Shown here: piece after piece, positions 19,631 through 28,758 of the stretch
Layout: each line of letters starts with the position of its first letter
Position numbering within the stretch: position 1 is the first letter of the stretch
Assembly (NCBI GenBank): GCA_029265795.1
Contig: JAJUGV010000010.1
Coordinates: forward strand, 1-54,397
DNA: 54,397 nucleotides
Reading direction: 5' to 3'
Source: Alcaligenaceae bacterium
Lineage (GTDB): Bacteria > Pseudomonadota > Gammaproteobacteria > Burkholderiales > Burkholderiaceae_B
The notes under the pieces: model-generated
Database searches by the model: none
What the model saw: the letters and a program-made list of their open reading frames with translations, nothing else
Told to the model about the DNA's origin: nothing
Program-made: the position numbers and the translations under genes

Positions 19631-22263
19631 GCCTGGACCTTCTGCCCCAGTTGTTCACGCACCCAGGCTTCCACCGTGTCCATTGCCCCCGGGAGCGCGG
19701 CAGTGTCGCTGCCACCACCCATTGCCATGTCCGGACGCCCACCGCCCTTGCCGCCAACCTGAGCGGCCACCATGCCAACGAGCTCGCCGGCCTTGATGCG
19801 CCCCACGAGATCGGATGTGACACCGGCCACCAGACTGATTTTGCCGCCGCTTGCAGTTGCCAGCAACACGACTGCCGACTTGAGCTTGTCTTTGAGCTGA
19901 TCGACCATGCCACGCAAGGCCTTCGGCTCGGTACCGTTCACGGTGGCGACCAGCAACTTGACGCCGCCTTCCAGCACGATTGCCTGATCGGCCAGGTTAC
20001 TGCCCATCGAAGCCGCCTGCTTACTCTTGAGCTGTTCAAGTTCGCGTTCCAGCGAACGAAGCTGCGTCTGGAGCATGCCGATGCGGTCAACCAGCTCGCC
20101 AGGCTGCGCTTTCACGCTGGCGGCCGCTTGCAGAAGCGTATCGTTGACGTTCTGCACCCAATCTAAGGCATTAGCCCCGGTAATCGCTTCGACACGGCGC
20201 ACGCCGGCGGCCACGCCACCTTCAGAGATAATCTTGAACAGCCCGATGTCGCCCGTACGCTCCACGTGAGTGCCCCCGCACAGTTCTCGGGAGGACCCGA
20301 TATCGAGAACCCGCACCTGGTCGCCATACTTTTCGCCAAACAGGGCAACCGCCCCGCCCTGCACCGCCTCTTCGTAGCCCATCAACTGAGCCTGTGTAGC
20401 GTGATTCTGGAGGATCTCGTCGTTCACGATGCGTTCGACCGCCGCAATCTGCTCATGCGTCATGGGCGCGTCATGAGCAAAGTCGAAGCGTGTTTTTTCG
20501 GCATCGACCAATGAGCCGCGCTGCTGTACGTGACCACCGAGCACTTCACGAAGGGCCTTATGCATGATGTGAGTGGCGGAGTGGTTGCGCATCGTGGCGG
20601 TGCGGTGCTGCGCATCAACCTGTGCCAGCACCGTAGTGCCCACGCGGAGTTCGCCTTCCAGCAATTCGCCGTGATGGCCGAACACGTTGGGCTGAATTTT
20701 TTGCGTGTCTTCGACCTGAAAACGCACACCCTGAGCAGAAAGCATGCCCTTGTCGCCCACTTGCCCGCCGGACTCGGCATAAAACGGCGTGACGTCGAGC
20801 ACTACGATGGCATGCTGACCGGCCTGCACCGACTCAACGGACGTGCCATCCACATATAACGCGGTGACGCGCCCCTCGGCCTGAAGCGTGTCGTACCCCT
20901 CGAAACGGGTGGCATCGCCTTCGTAGCTGAGACCTTCGGCTGCCTTAAACTTGCCGGCAGCGCGAGCTTGTTCGCGCTGACGATCCATTGCCGCTTCAAA
21001 GCCGTCGTGATCGACGCTCACGCCGCGCTCGCGACAGATATCTGCGGTGAGATCGACGGGGAACCCATAGGTGTCGTAGAGCGTGAACAGGGTCTGGCCA
21101 TCCAGCACGCCGTTAGCCGGGATTTCAGCAAGCGCGGCTTCGAGAATCTTCATGCCATGTTCGAGCGTTTCGATGAAGCGCTCTTCTTCCTGGCGTAATA
21201 CCTGTTCAATGCGCGTCTGTTGTTTGGCCAGCTCGGGATACGCCTGCCCCATCTCGGCCACGAGATCCGCAACCAGGCGGTGGAAGAAGGGCCGAGGCTG
21301 ACCCAGCTTATGACCATGACGCAGCGCGCGCCGAACAATGCGACGCAACACATAACCGCGGCCCTCGTTACTGGGAATAACTCCATCAACAATGAGGAAG
21401 GCGCACGCACGGATATGGTCGGCAATGACCTTCAGTGAATTGTCGTTCAGGTCTTTAGTGCCGGTCTCACGCGCAGCAGCGGCAATGAGGTTTTGGAAAA
21501 GATCGATCTCGTAGTTGGAGTGCACGTTCTGCAATACTGCAGCAATGCGCTCCAGACCCATGCCGGTATCGACACAGGGCTTGGGCAGCGGAGTCAGGTT
21601 ACCGTCGGCATCGCGGTCGAATTGCATGAAGACCAGGTTCCAGATCTCGATATAGCGATCGCCGTCTTCATCGGGTGAGCCGGGAGGCCCGCCAGCGACC
21701 TCGGGACCGTGGTCGTAGAAAATTTCGGAGCAAGGACCGCAAGGGCCGGTGTCGGCCATCTGCCAAAAGTTATCGGATGCGTAGGGCGCGCCTTTATTGT
21801 CACCGATGCGCACGATGCGTGATTCAGGAACACCGATTTCCTTGGCCCAGATATCGTAGGCTTCGTCGTCGTCTTGGTAGACCGTTACCCACAGTTTTTC
21901 GGCCGGCAGCCCGTACACCTGGGTAAGCAGTTCCCAGGCGTATTGAATGGCGTCACGTTTGAAATAATCGCCGAAGCTGAAGTTGCCGAGCATCTCGAAA
22001 AACGTGTGATGCCTGGCGGTGTACCCGACGTTTTCTAGATCATTGTGCTTGCCACCGGCGCGCACACAGCGCTGCGCGGTCGTTGCACGCACGTAGGGAC
22101 GCGTCTCCGCCCCTGTGAAGACGTCCTTAAACTGCACCATTCCCGAGTTGGTAAACAACAAGGTAGGGTCATTACCCGGTACGAGCGACGACGAGGCAAC
22201 GATCTGATGCCCTTTAGATTCAAAAAAAGACAGGAACTTCTGGCGTATCTCGGAGGTCTTCAT
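19627..22263 (-). CDS. alaS: Alanyl-tRNA synthetase AlaS
   Basis: AlaS charges tRNA-Ala and edits seryl and glycyl errors. From the ATG at 22263 the protein has 878 residues and opens [19 protein letters not shown]. It has the class II core ([34 protein letters not shown]), the editing site histidines in [16 protein letters not shown], the [13 protein letters not shown] zinc-type motif and the C-terminal DHHA1 domain. A longer reading to 22512 runs into pilV and lacks family similarity, so I reject it. It lies only 47 bases downstream of the pilus operon on the same strand, with a TATAAT in that gap. Confidence 0.97.
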   Translation of the reverse strand: MKTSEIRQKFLSFFESKGHQIVASSSLVPGNDPTLLFTNSGMVQFKDVFTGAETRPYVRATTAQRCVRAGGKHNDLENVGYTARHHTFFEMLGNFSFGDYFKRDAIQYAWELLTQVYGLPAEKLWVTVYQDDDEAYDIWAKEIGVPESRIVRIGDNKGAPYASDNFWQMADTGPCGPCSEIFYDHGPEVAGGPPGSPDEDGDRYIEIWNLVFMQFDRDADGNLTPLPKPCVDTGMGLERIAAVLQNVHSNYEIDLFQNLIAAAARETGTKDLNDNSLKVIADHIRACAFLIVDGVIPSNEGRGYVLRRIVRRALRHGHKLGQPRPFFHRLVADLVAEMGQAYPELAKQQTRIEQVLRQEEERFIETLEHGMKILEAALAEIPANGVLDGQTLFTLYDTYGFPVDLTADICRERGVSVDHDGFEAAMDRQREQARAAGKFKAAEGLSYEGDATRFEGYDTLQAEGRVTALYVDGTSVESVQAGQHAIVVLDVTPFYAESGGQVGDKGMLSAQGVRFQVEDTQKIQPNVFGHHGELLEGELRVGTTVLAQVDAQHRTATMRNHSATHIMHKALREVLGGHVQQRGSLVDAEKTRFDFAHDAPMTHEQIAAVERIVNDEILQNHATQAQLMGYEEAVQGGAVALFGEKYGDQVRVLDIGSSRELCGGTHVERTGDIGLFKIISEGGVAAGVRRVEAITGANALDWVQNVNDTLLQAAASVKAQPGELVDRIGMLQTQLRSLERELEQLKSKQAASMGSNLADQAIVLEGGVKLLVATVNGTEPKALRGMVDQLKDKLKSAVVLLATASGGKISLVAGVTSDLVGRIKAGELVGMVAAQVGGKGGGRPDMAMGGGSDTAALPGAMDTVEAWVREQLGQKVQA

Positions 22264-22297
22264 TGCGGCAATGCACTGTGTCCATGCGGAACCGCTC

Positions 22298-22303
22298 ATT
22301 ATA
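22298..22303 (-). promoter_or_regulatory. Consensus -10 box (TATAAT) in front of alaS
   Basis: A perfect TATAAT lies on the minus strand 35 bases before the alaS ATG, in the 47-base gap after pilV. No good -35 box is found at 16 to 18 bases upstream, so it may need an activator or act weakly. Without it alaS would depend on read-through from the pilus operon. Confidence 0.4.
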
Positions 22304-22310
22304 CTCGGGA

Positions 22311-23348
22311 TCAACCGACACATAGATAGGCTATCTGCCGCCCGTGCGAGGACGGCTGGGGCCCGCTGTCGAAAATCGGCACGGTCGACGTATACCAGGG
22401 ACATGAACAATCCCCCGTCACCGGGTTCGCCATGGGATACCCTTCCGACGTCTCGCAACCGTACAGAAGATTGTATCCATAGCCACCACCCGCACGGCCG
22501 GAAGAGCGCCAACGGCCGAGATGACAGACCAGCAGGCCGCCGAGCACGTGATGCGCCACCGCTTTTTCCGTCTCACACTCCATGCCGTCGTGAAACTGCG
22601 CACCGATGGTCAATTGCCCCGCCACAGTCGCATCCGCCCGACTGTGCAGATTGCCGGCAACGGAAAGCGCGCCCTGAAAATCCGGATCGCGACGATCTTT
22701 CACTCGCAGGAAGCTCCACAAAGCCTGTTGCTCGGCCGTCACGGCCCGCGCAACCGTACCCACCGGCAGGACGGTGCCATCCGGCAAGGTACTGCTGTAA
22801 GAGTAGGCGGCACCCTGGATGCGATCGGGTTCACGGGGGTGTACTGCCGCGCCTTCGCCCTCGCTTGCCAGCAGCCATTGCGCCACTTTTGCCTCATCGG
22901 GTTCACCGCGCTTGAGATCACGAACCGGCCATTCCCCATAAACTATGGCCTCGACGATACACGCATCACCGGGACATTCCCCTTGATGCCAGACAATCAC
23001 GCGTGCCGGGCCGGTAAGCGGAGCGTTCTCCGGCATGCCTGCTGACAGCAAGCCTGCCTGTTTAAGTTCGGCAAAGGCAGGAGCGCGCCAGTCGGCAAAA
23101 CCGTGTATGGCCAAGGCGTCGGGGTGCTCCGCCTCCTGTATTTCCGGGCCATAGCGCTGCACATAGGCTAGTACCGCCTTATGCATCGCTGCCATCCAAG
23201 CAGCGGCCGAGCGCGCCTGGGCATCATGGATGCGGTTCACTAATGTGTGGACCCCCCAGGCGGCAAGCAAGCTCGTGATAAGTAGTACTAGAGCCAGCTC
23301 GACCAGCGCATAGCCGCGCTGCGAAGAATGGACGGCGTGCCGGTTCAT
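22311..23348 (-). CDS. pilV: PilV-like type IVb pilus tip adhesin (shufflon-family, fixed form)
   Basis: PilV of IncI1 plasmids is a minor pilin at the tip of the thin pilus and selects recipients through a switchable C-terminal segment. This 345-residue protein has a prepilin N-terminus with cleavage motif G-YALVE (Gly12, Glu17) and a hydrophobic helix. A constant-like region follows to about residue 270. Then comes CHLGRW (275-280), close to the CQSGxW-type text at the shufflon crossover as I recall it. A Cys-containing tail of about 65 residues follows, with [11 protein letters not shown] and a YLCVG ending. No recombinase gene (rci) or extra inverted C-terminal segments are visible, so the tail seems fixed. 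It is the last pil gene; pilS stops 4 bases upstream. Confidence 0.8.
   Translation of the reverse strand: MNRHAVHSSQRGYALVELALVLLITSLLAAWGVHTLVNRIHDAQARSAAAWMAAMHKAVLAYVQRYGPEIQEAEHPDALAIHGFADWRAPAFAELKQAGLLSAGMPENAPLTGPARVIVWHQGECPGDACIVEAIVYGEWPVRDLKRGEPDEAKVAQWLLASEGEGAAVHPREPDRIQGAAYSYSSTLPDGTVLPVGTVARAVTAEQQALWSFLRVKDRRDPDFQGALSVAGNLHSRADATVAGQLTIGAQFHDGMECETEKAVAHHVLGGLLVCHLGRWRSSGRAGGGYGYNLLYGCETSEGYPMANPVTGDCSCPWYTSTVPIFDSGPQPSSHGRQIAYLCVG
22509..22527 (-). other. Degenerate shufflon crossover-like sequence within pilV
   Basis: The minus strand reads CTGTCATCTCGGCCGTTGG. Against the R64 sfx consensus as I remember it (GTGCCAATCCGGTNNNTGG) it shares TG, CA, CGG-region bases and the terminal TGG in the same reading frame (C-H-L-G-R-W against C-Q-S-G-x-W). 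It is a single copy in this window. The similarity is weak at DNA level and may reflect conserved protein sequence only. Confidence 0.35.
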
Positions 23349-23352
23349 GAGC

Positions 23353-23997
23353 TCAACTCACAGTGAATACGAATGTGTTGGCATCCCCCTGACTACAGCG
23401 CATCTCTGTTTCTAGTGCGCTGTATTGAGTGTTGGCGTCCTTGACAACAGTTGCGGAGCCGCCTTGTGGGGTCAGCACAATAGTGTCCGACAGCCGCTGC
23501 AGAACTGACGCAATGGACGGACAGGCGGCATGGTTGACGTTGGACAGCGTAATGGCGAAGGCCGCCCCCGCCTCGGCCTGCGCCACAGTCACCTCGCCGC
23601 CGGAACCTAGCCCATGGCGCACTGTTGGATCAGCAGCGCTTCCCGTTATCGAAAAGATTCCCGAATCCCTCAACATATTGGCCATACTGACTTTACCGAT
23701 TCCCTCGTAGGGTAAAGAACTGCCTGTGGATGCATTGATCTTGGTATGCAGAATGAAGCGGGCCAGTTCTTCGCCAACCTTGGGTACCTTGCTTTCAATC
23801 ACAAATGTACGCACGGTCGGTATGGCGATCACCGCAAGTAACAGCACAATGGCCATCACGATGGACACCTCCACCAGCGAGAACCCCGCTTGCACTCGCA
23901 ACTGCTCTTGCCTGCGCCGTTCCCAATTAGTCGGCGCGGCTTCAGACACCCGCCGCAACGCGACGACAGCGTCGGTACAACAATGTAAAGTGGACAT
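23353..23997 (-). CDS. pilS: PilS-like type IVb major pilin
   Basis: PilS is the major subunit of the R64-type thin pilus. The 214-residue prepilin has a 38-residue leader with many Arg, the cleavage motif G-FSLVE (Gly38, Glu43), a hydrophobic assembly helix (VSIVMAIVLLLAVIAIPTV) and a globular domain with two cysteines (AACPS and MRCSQ) that could form the usual C-terminal disulfide. An AGGAGG lies 8 bases before the ATG at 23997, stronger than the sites of the other pil genes, which fits a major subunit. The leader is longer than the typical 25 to 30 residues of type IVb pilins. No PilU-type peptidase is encoded nearby. Confidence 0.85.
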   Translation of the reverse strand: MSTLHCCTDAVVALRRVSEAAPTNWERRRQEQLRVQAGFSLVEVSIVMAIVLLLAVIAIPTVRTFVIESKVPKVGEELARFILHTKINASTGSSLPYEGIGKVSMANMLRDSGIFSITGSAADPTVRHGLGSGGEVTVAQAEAGAAFAITLSNVNHAACPSIASVLQRLSDTIVLTPQGGSATVVKDANTQYSALETEMRCSQGDANTFVFTVS

Positions 23998-24028
23998 CTC
24001 AATACCCTCCTAGGTTGTTGGCAACTGC

Positions 24029-25192
24029 CTATTGACTGGCGTGAAACAAGGCCAGCCCACGTCGCAGATCGTCAATGGCCGCGTAATGCCATAACGCAAC
24101 GGATCCGATAACCGCCACAGCGGATAGAAGAAGACACCAGCGCAGTGTCGCCGCTTGCCTGGCAACAGTGACCAGAACATGGCGCTCCACCCACGCACTG
24201 CAATTACGTAGGCCCTCCACCAGGCCCCCCGCGGCGACCATGTCATCCAGGAACCAAAGTTGAGGCGGATCCAGCAGACCGGTATCGAAGACATCCGCCC
24301 CCACTCGGCCGGAATCGATATTCCTCAGCATGGCGGCAATATGGGCGGACAACCAGGGCGATGCGCCGGCCAACTGCACCACTAGGGCCTGGCGGAGCCG
24401 GGTTGCGCCGTGTTCACCACGGCCTAAAGCCACCGCCAACAATGAGAGAAAGCGCAACGCCTGGACCTGCCGGTACACACGCCACGGCCCGAACGTATCT
24501 AGAGATTTGCGCAGCGAGCCCTTATATCTGCCGAAGGACAGCGGCATCAACCAAAGCGTGAGCGCGACCATAATTACGACGAGCGGCCATGCCATTTCGA
24601 CGGTTGACGCCAGTTGATGCAGTGAGCGGATCGCAGAGCCGTGATACTCGGACGGCACCATTGCGAGGCTGTCTTGCAGCCTGGGCACAGTAAAGAAAGG
24701 CACGGCAAGTAGCGTGGCCACCATGACAATGACCGCCAACACAGCCGTTAACAAGGAGGTTTGAAGAATGGCGCGAGCGGCCGACAACACGCCCAAAACA
24801 CGGGACATTTCGCCGAGTGTGTCCGTCAATGTCTGATTGCCGCGTGCCTGCGCACTTCGTATGACGGCGAGCTCCGCCACCGGGAACACTCCAAACCAGG
24901 TAGCGTAGAGATCGCCACCAGCTACCTGGAATAGATGGAGCCAACGTCGGGACAGGCGGCCGCGCGGCGTGCCGGAGCCATACCGGTTGGCGTCTGCAGC
25001 AAAAATCTGCTTCAGCGTACGAGCGCCCGCGGCACCTCGTAGAAGCGCTGCAAGGTAATCGTAATAGGCGCGGCGGCCACGATTGAAGCACCAGGCGTCC
25101 AGATAAAGCTGCAATGCGTGCCATGGCGAAGCACCGCGCACACTGGAGCGCTCTGCCGGCGCCTGCGGCCGTGACCGTACGCGTGCGTTCAT
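24029..25192 (-). CDS. pilR: PilR-like inner membrane platform protein (type II secretion F family)
   Basis: PilR is the polytopic inner membrane platform of type IVb pili, equivalent to PilC and GspF. The 387-residue protein shows hydrophobic segments at roughly residues 144-172, 210-228 and 350-370, with cytosolic helical parts between, the T2SSF arrangement (family PF00482). The second cytosolic region contains the LAVALGRGEHGATRLRQAL type sequence. It overlaps pilQ as ATGA and precedes pilS by 31 bases. Similarity at single-residue level is low, so the call relies on topology and operon position as much as on sequence. Confidence 0.85.
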   Translation of the reverse strand: MNARVRSRPQAPAERSSVRGASPWHALQLYLDAWCFNRGRRAYYDYLAALLRGAAGARTLKQIFAADANRYGSGTPRGRLSRRWLHLFQVAGGDLYATWFGVFPVAELAVIRSAQARGNQTLTDTLGEMSRVLGVLSAARAILQTSLLTAVLAVIVMVATLLAVPFFTVPRLQDSLAMVPSEYHGSAIRSLHQLASTVEMAWPLVVIMVALTLWLMPLSFGRYKGSLRKSLDTFGPWRVYRQVQALRFLSLLAVALGRGEHGATRLRQALVVQLAGASPWLSAHIAAMLRNIDSGRVGADVFDTGLLDPPQLWFLDDMVAAGGLVEGLRNCSAWVERHVLVTVARQAATLRWCLLLSAVAVIGSVALWHYAAIDDLRRGLALFHASQ

Positions 25193-26934
25193 AAATTCAC
25201 CGCCACAAAGTCGCGAGATCCTCTACTCGCCGGCGACGCGGCTTGCAATGCCTGTCGGAGTTGCGTCTCTATTGCGAAGGGACGAAAACGCTCTTCAATA
25301 TCTCTGGGATCAAACACGCCTTGATAGGCGGAATGCGCGGCAGCGGCCATCGCACTGCGAAACTCCACTGGAAATTGCCCCCGCCCACGTTCGCGTATCC
25401 AATCCAGCAATTTGGGATGTAGGCAGGGCTCGACCATCTCTGCGGCCACCGTACGCCCCCTGTACCCGTAGAACTCGGGTAGGTTCGCCTGTCGGCACTC
25501 TGGACAGCCATGAACATTACGGACCCGTAATCGCTCGGCAGGCCCGGGAAATACGGCTTGCATGTGCTCAAGACGTTGTGCGACACGGCTTGCACGACGG
25601 GCCTCCATCAGCATAGGCACTGCACAGTCGCACAAGCGTGGCAGCAAGGCCTGCCAGACCAGCAGCTTCAGAGTGCCAGGCATGGCCAGGAAATCACGCG
25701 ACACGCCAATGAAATCCGATGCCAGACGCTCCGCTATAAAGGCAGCTGAAGGTGCATGCACTGTGGTGTAAAGGTTGACGCCCGAACCGGCGAGATCCAT
25801 GAAGGCCAGGCCGGTTTCACGATCTCGAATCTCCCCTAGCAAAACATCACTCATCGCCGAGCGCTTCAGCGCCCGCAGCTTAGTGGCAAAGGCGGAGTGC
25901 GCGTCAGTATCCAGACGCCGGGCGATAGAGTTTTGTATGGCTCCCGGAATGGTGTATTCGACGGGATCCTCTATGGTGACCACTTTACGGTCAGCGGGAA
26001 GCCTGGCAATCAGAGACGCCAGCGTGGTGGACTTTCCAGACCCCACCGTCCCGGCAAAGACGATTGCCCCACCCCCCGTACCCAAGGCCCGCTCCAATGT
26101 TTCTATTTGATCTTGCGGGTAGCCAAGCGCTTCGAGTGAGGGAATATCTGCTAAACGGTTTTTCTCAAGCAAGCGCAGACACACGCTGGGCCCTTTCTCG
26201 CTGGCCATCGAAGCCCAGCGCAACATGACCTCCCTGCCGGCATACCGTCGCGACAGACTGCCCTGCTGCTCAGCGCCCGGATCAAATACCGCTCCATTGC
26301 CACCGGCAACATCCATCCATGCAACTGAGAGCATTTCCATCACCATGCGGGTCGGCATACGACGAAAGCACTCAGGGGCCACATAACGACCGTTAACCGT
26401 ATATTTGACCTCGGATTCGGGCTCTTGCAGACTGACGTTCAAATGAAGGTCGCTGGCATTATTGAGCACCCCCCATTCCACCAGCTCATGAAAAGCCTCG
26501 GCCAGGGCGACCCGACTATCTACCGTTTTGACTTGGCGGCTCGCACTGTGAAAGTCGTCTCGTGACACCGCCAGCAGCAAACTCGCATTGAGGATGTATC
26601 GGGCCGGATCGGCCGCCCGATATCCAGCTTGCTCAATACGCCTGGCCAGCTCGTCGGCCTGGTCGCTGCCCACGTGTTCCGCCAGGGCAAAGATAGCCAC
26701 TGAGCCATCTTCCAGTTCGACCGGACATAAGCGTGCTGCCAGCGCCTCGACACCAAAACGTGAGCTCAGCGATCGGCGCATCGCCGGCCGTAACCTGTAC
26801 AGTGCTTCTGTATCGGGCAATGTGCCCGCCCAAGCGGCAGCGTAGGGACGAAGCTCACCCCCTTCGCAAACGCGTACATTAGGAAGGGACGGTGCCGTGG
26901 GCGCCGCACGCCAGCTTGTCAGTCGTTTCAGCAT
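25189..26934 (-). CDS. pilQ: PilQ-like assembly ATPase (GspE/VirB11 family)
   Basis: This is the motor ATPase that powers polymerisation of the pilus. The 581-residue protein has a degenerate N-terminal region, the ASDLHLNV motif (160-167) of PilT/GspE-type ATPases, Walker A GTVGSGKST (295-303), an Asp box VTIEDPVEY, Walker B DVLLGEIRDRETG (363-375) and a tetracysteine zinc site (LCDC and GCPEC). In R64 nomenclature PilQ is the ATPase, not the secretin as in type IVa systems. The start overlaps the pilP stop as TAATG and the stop overlaps pilR as ATGA. No second, retraction-type ATPase is present, as in other type IVb systems. Confidence 0.92.
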   Translation of the reverse strand: MLKRLTSWRAAPTAPSLPNVRVCEGGELRPYAAAWAGTLPDTEALYRLRPAMRRSLSSRFGVEALAARLCPVELEDGSVAIFALAEHVGSDQADELARRIEQAGYRAADPARYILNASLLLAVSRDDFHSASRQVKTVDSRVALAEAFHELVEWGVLNNASDLHLNVSLQEPESEVKYTVNGRYVAPECFRRMPTRMVMEMLSVAWMDVAGGNGAVFDPGAEQQGSLSRRYAGREVMLRWASMASEKGPSVCLRLLEKNRLADIPSLEALGYPQDQIETLERALGTGGGAIVFAGTVGSGKSTTLASLIARLPADRKVVTIEDPVEYTIPGAIQNSIARRLDTDAHSAFATKLRALKRSAMSDVLLGEIRDRETGLAFMDLAGSGVNLYTTVHAPSAAFIAERLASDFIGVSRDFLAMPGTLKLLVWQALLPRLCDCAVPMLMEARRASRVAQRLEHMQAVFPGPAERLRVRNVHGCPECRQANLPEFYGYRGRTVAAEMVEPCLHPKLLDWIRERGRGQFPVEFRSAMAAAAHSAYQGVFDPRDIEERFRPFAIETQLRQALQAASPASRGSRDFVAVNL

Positions 26935-27491
26935 TATTGCCTCCCACCCCTTGGCAAACAGAGAACCGTTTCAGACCCGTCGCGCTCCAGGCGCACGCAG
27001 GCCCCAGCCACCTCTTTCAACCGGTAGCTCTGCGCCCCGGCGGTATGTCCGACTGGAAGCCGATGCCCGTTGAGAAACAACCATGCGTTGGAACCGCTAC
27101 GCACTTCAGCAAATAAGCGTTTTCCGACTCCGTATATGCCGACGAGTCGCAGACTCTCCGCAGCTACGGTGGGAGAGCCCCGCGAAACGGATTCCCCCAA
27201 CTCGGAGGAAACCCCTTGCCCACGGTGCCTGCGTTCACGTGCGGCCGCCAGCGCCTGTTCACTTTCGAGGCGCATCAGCTCACGCACCGTCAGGTAAGCC
27301 TGACGATCGAACGCTGTGGAGGGCCCACTAGGCGGACTGCTTGAGGCACCCTCGTTCTGATCCGCCGCTCGTACATGTGCCGGTACAGGAGCAGGGCCGG
27401 CAGACGCGTCGCCGTGGTCAACGTTTATGGAGGCGTGTGCCATCGGCGTCACCAGGCTTAGTGTGAGGAAGCTTTGGGGTATCCATTTCAT
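26934..27491 (-). CDS. pilP: PilP-like pilus biogenesis protein
   Basis: PilP of the R64 family is a small periplasmic or inner-membrane protein needed for thin pilus formation. The 185-residue protein has a signal peptide (MKWIPQSFLTLSLVTPMAHA), a low-complexity Ala/Pro/Ser linker, a short helix (RQAYLTVRELMRLESEQALAAARERR) and a C-terminal beta-rich domain with VGIYGVGKRLFAEV and a Cys near the end. The ATG at 27491 has GGAG 6 bases upstream and lies inside the end of pilO, a 74-base overlap. The function is inferred from position and architecture. Confidence 0.78.
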   Translation of the reverse strand: MKWIPQSFLTLSLVTPMAHASINVDHGDASAGPAPVPAHVRAADQNEGASSSPPSGPSTAFDRQAYLTVRELMRLESEQALAAARERRHRGQGVSSELGESVSRGSPTVAAESLRLVGIYGVGKRLFAEVRSGSNAWLFLNGHRLPVGHTAGAQSYRLKEVAGACVRLERDGSETVLCLPRGGRQ

Positions 27492-28755
27492 AGAGCACTC
27501 CAGACAAGGAAACTTGTAGGCCGCTGGCGCGTAATGTGGGTTGGTCCACAGCGCCGACCTGAAGTACTACACGCTCCCAGCTCATGTGCAATGCTTCGGG
27601 TTGAAGCAGGCTCAGGGACCTGAGTGGGGCTTGCAGCCGCATGGAACGTCTTTGATAACCGGGAACGCCCGATGGACGAGGTATCGGGCGCTGGTGCGCG
27701 TCGAGAGGCGGCGGAACCGGCAAAGGCTCGGCACTCTTCAATTGGAATTCTGTAAAGGCTGAAAGCATATTCTGCAGGCGGCTGACAAGCCGGGCATCAT
27801 TCTGGCGAGGGCCGTACAAACGGACCATTGCGAGGGGCACAGTCGGCATATTGACTGCCCATACAGCCTGCGCATCTTGCATGGGATCGAAAGTCAGCTT
27901 CCAGCCCGGCATCGCAGCGTCGATAAGGCTTTGGTTGTCGCCCGCTTCGTCACGCCGATAGCGCGCGCGGCAATGCCAATGTGTGGCGCGAGGCTGGCAC
28001 TCTGCCTGCACCAGTGCCCACCCGGAAAGATAGACGGGCATCGCCTTTAGCGATTCAAGCAGGCTTTGCAAACCCGCCACACCGTGCACCGTATGACGCT
28101 GCGCAACGCCGGCAATAGCGTCCTGCCAGGCAGCGGCGGGATCTACAGCGTGGCCGCCCACCGCCTCATCGTCGCGTTGCGACAGCTCACTGTTGGCTAA
28201 CCAGATCAAGCCGATCACCCCTGCGACGGCGAAGAAAGGAAGGCGCCGGGGCAGCCTGTTACTGCGCCGCAGTTCGCCATACTCCTGGGCCGCGAAGAAC
28301 AGCCGATTCAGCAAGTCGGAAGGGGCCAAGCGTTCATCGTGAACGAGTAGGCCTGGATGTGCTTCCTGAAGCTGGCCGAGAATATCCCGTACATTGGCAA
28401 AACCTTGGTGCAGAAGGTCTGTGCGGGTCATAACCGCTCCCTCGTGTACCGCCACCAGCCAGAGGCGCTCGTCTTGCAAAGGAATAACGGCCGCTACCGT
28501 GCCCTGTGGGTGCAGCCCGGCAAAAACCGCAGCAGCACTACATAAGCGTTCGCCTGCCTGTGGCTTGACGCGCCCGTTCAGCACGCCTGCAGACGCCGCA
28601 GCACCCGCCGCCATTACCCAATGTTTCGCATGTCGCCGCCGAACCAGCGAAGATGCCTGCCGATAAGAGTGCTCGCCCAATAGCGGGAACCACTCCATAC
28701 CAAAGACCAACCCCACGCCGTCACGCCGCTCGATATGAAAAGAGGCAAACGCCAT
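27418..28755 (-). CDS. pilO: PilO2-like type IVb pilus assembly protein
   Basis: PilO of R64 (PilO2 family) links the inner membrane platform to the secretin. The 445-residue protein has an N-terminal cytosolic actin-like or PilM-like part of about 170 residues, one membrane segment (LPFFAVAGVIGLIWLANS, about 173-190), and a periplasmic region of about 250 residues with two cysteines and a proline-rich linker. It begins 3 bases after the pilN stop and overlaps pilP by 74 bases. Since no separate pilM is present, the cytosolic part may take over that role; that is inference. Confidence 0.82.
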   Translation of the reverse strand: MAFASFHIERRDGVGLVFGMEWFPLLGEHSYRQASSLVRRRHAKHWVMAAGAAASAGVLNGRVKPQAGERLCSAAAVFAGLHPQGTVAAVIPLQDERLWLVAVHEGAVMTRTDLLHQGFANVRDILGQLQEAHPGLLVHDERLAPSDLLNRLFFAAQEYGELRRSNRLPRRLPFFAVAGVIGLIWLANSELSQRDDEAVGGHAVDPAAAWQDAIAGVAQRHTVHGVAGLQSLLESLKAMPVYLSGWALVQAECQPRATHWHCRARYRRDEAGDNQSLIDAAMPGWKLTFDPMQDAQAVWAVNMPTVPLAMVRLYGPRQNDARLVSRLQNMLSAFTEFQLKSAEPLPVPPPLDAHQRPIPRPSGVPGYQRRSMRLQAPLRSLSLLQPEALHMSWERVVLQVGAVDQPTLRASGLQVSLSGVLYEMDTPKLPHTKPGDADGTRLHKR

Positions 28756-28758
28756 TTC

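Noticed and set aside
22264-22512. Longer start for alaS, adding 83 residues
   Set aside because: The extra residues overlap pilV in another frame and do not resemble AlaS, whose family start MKTSEIRQ lies at 22263.
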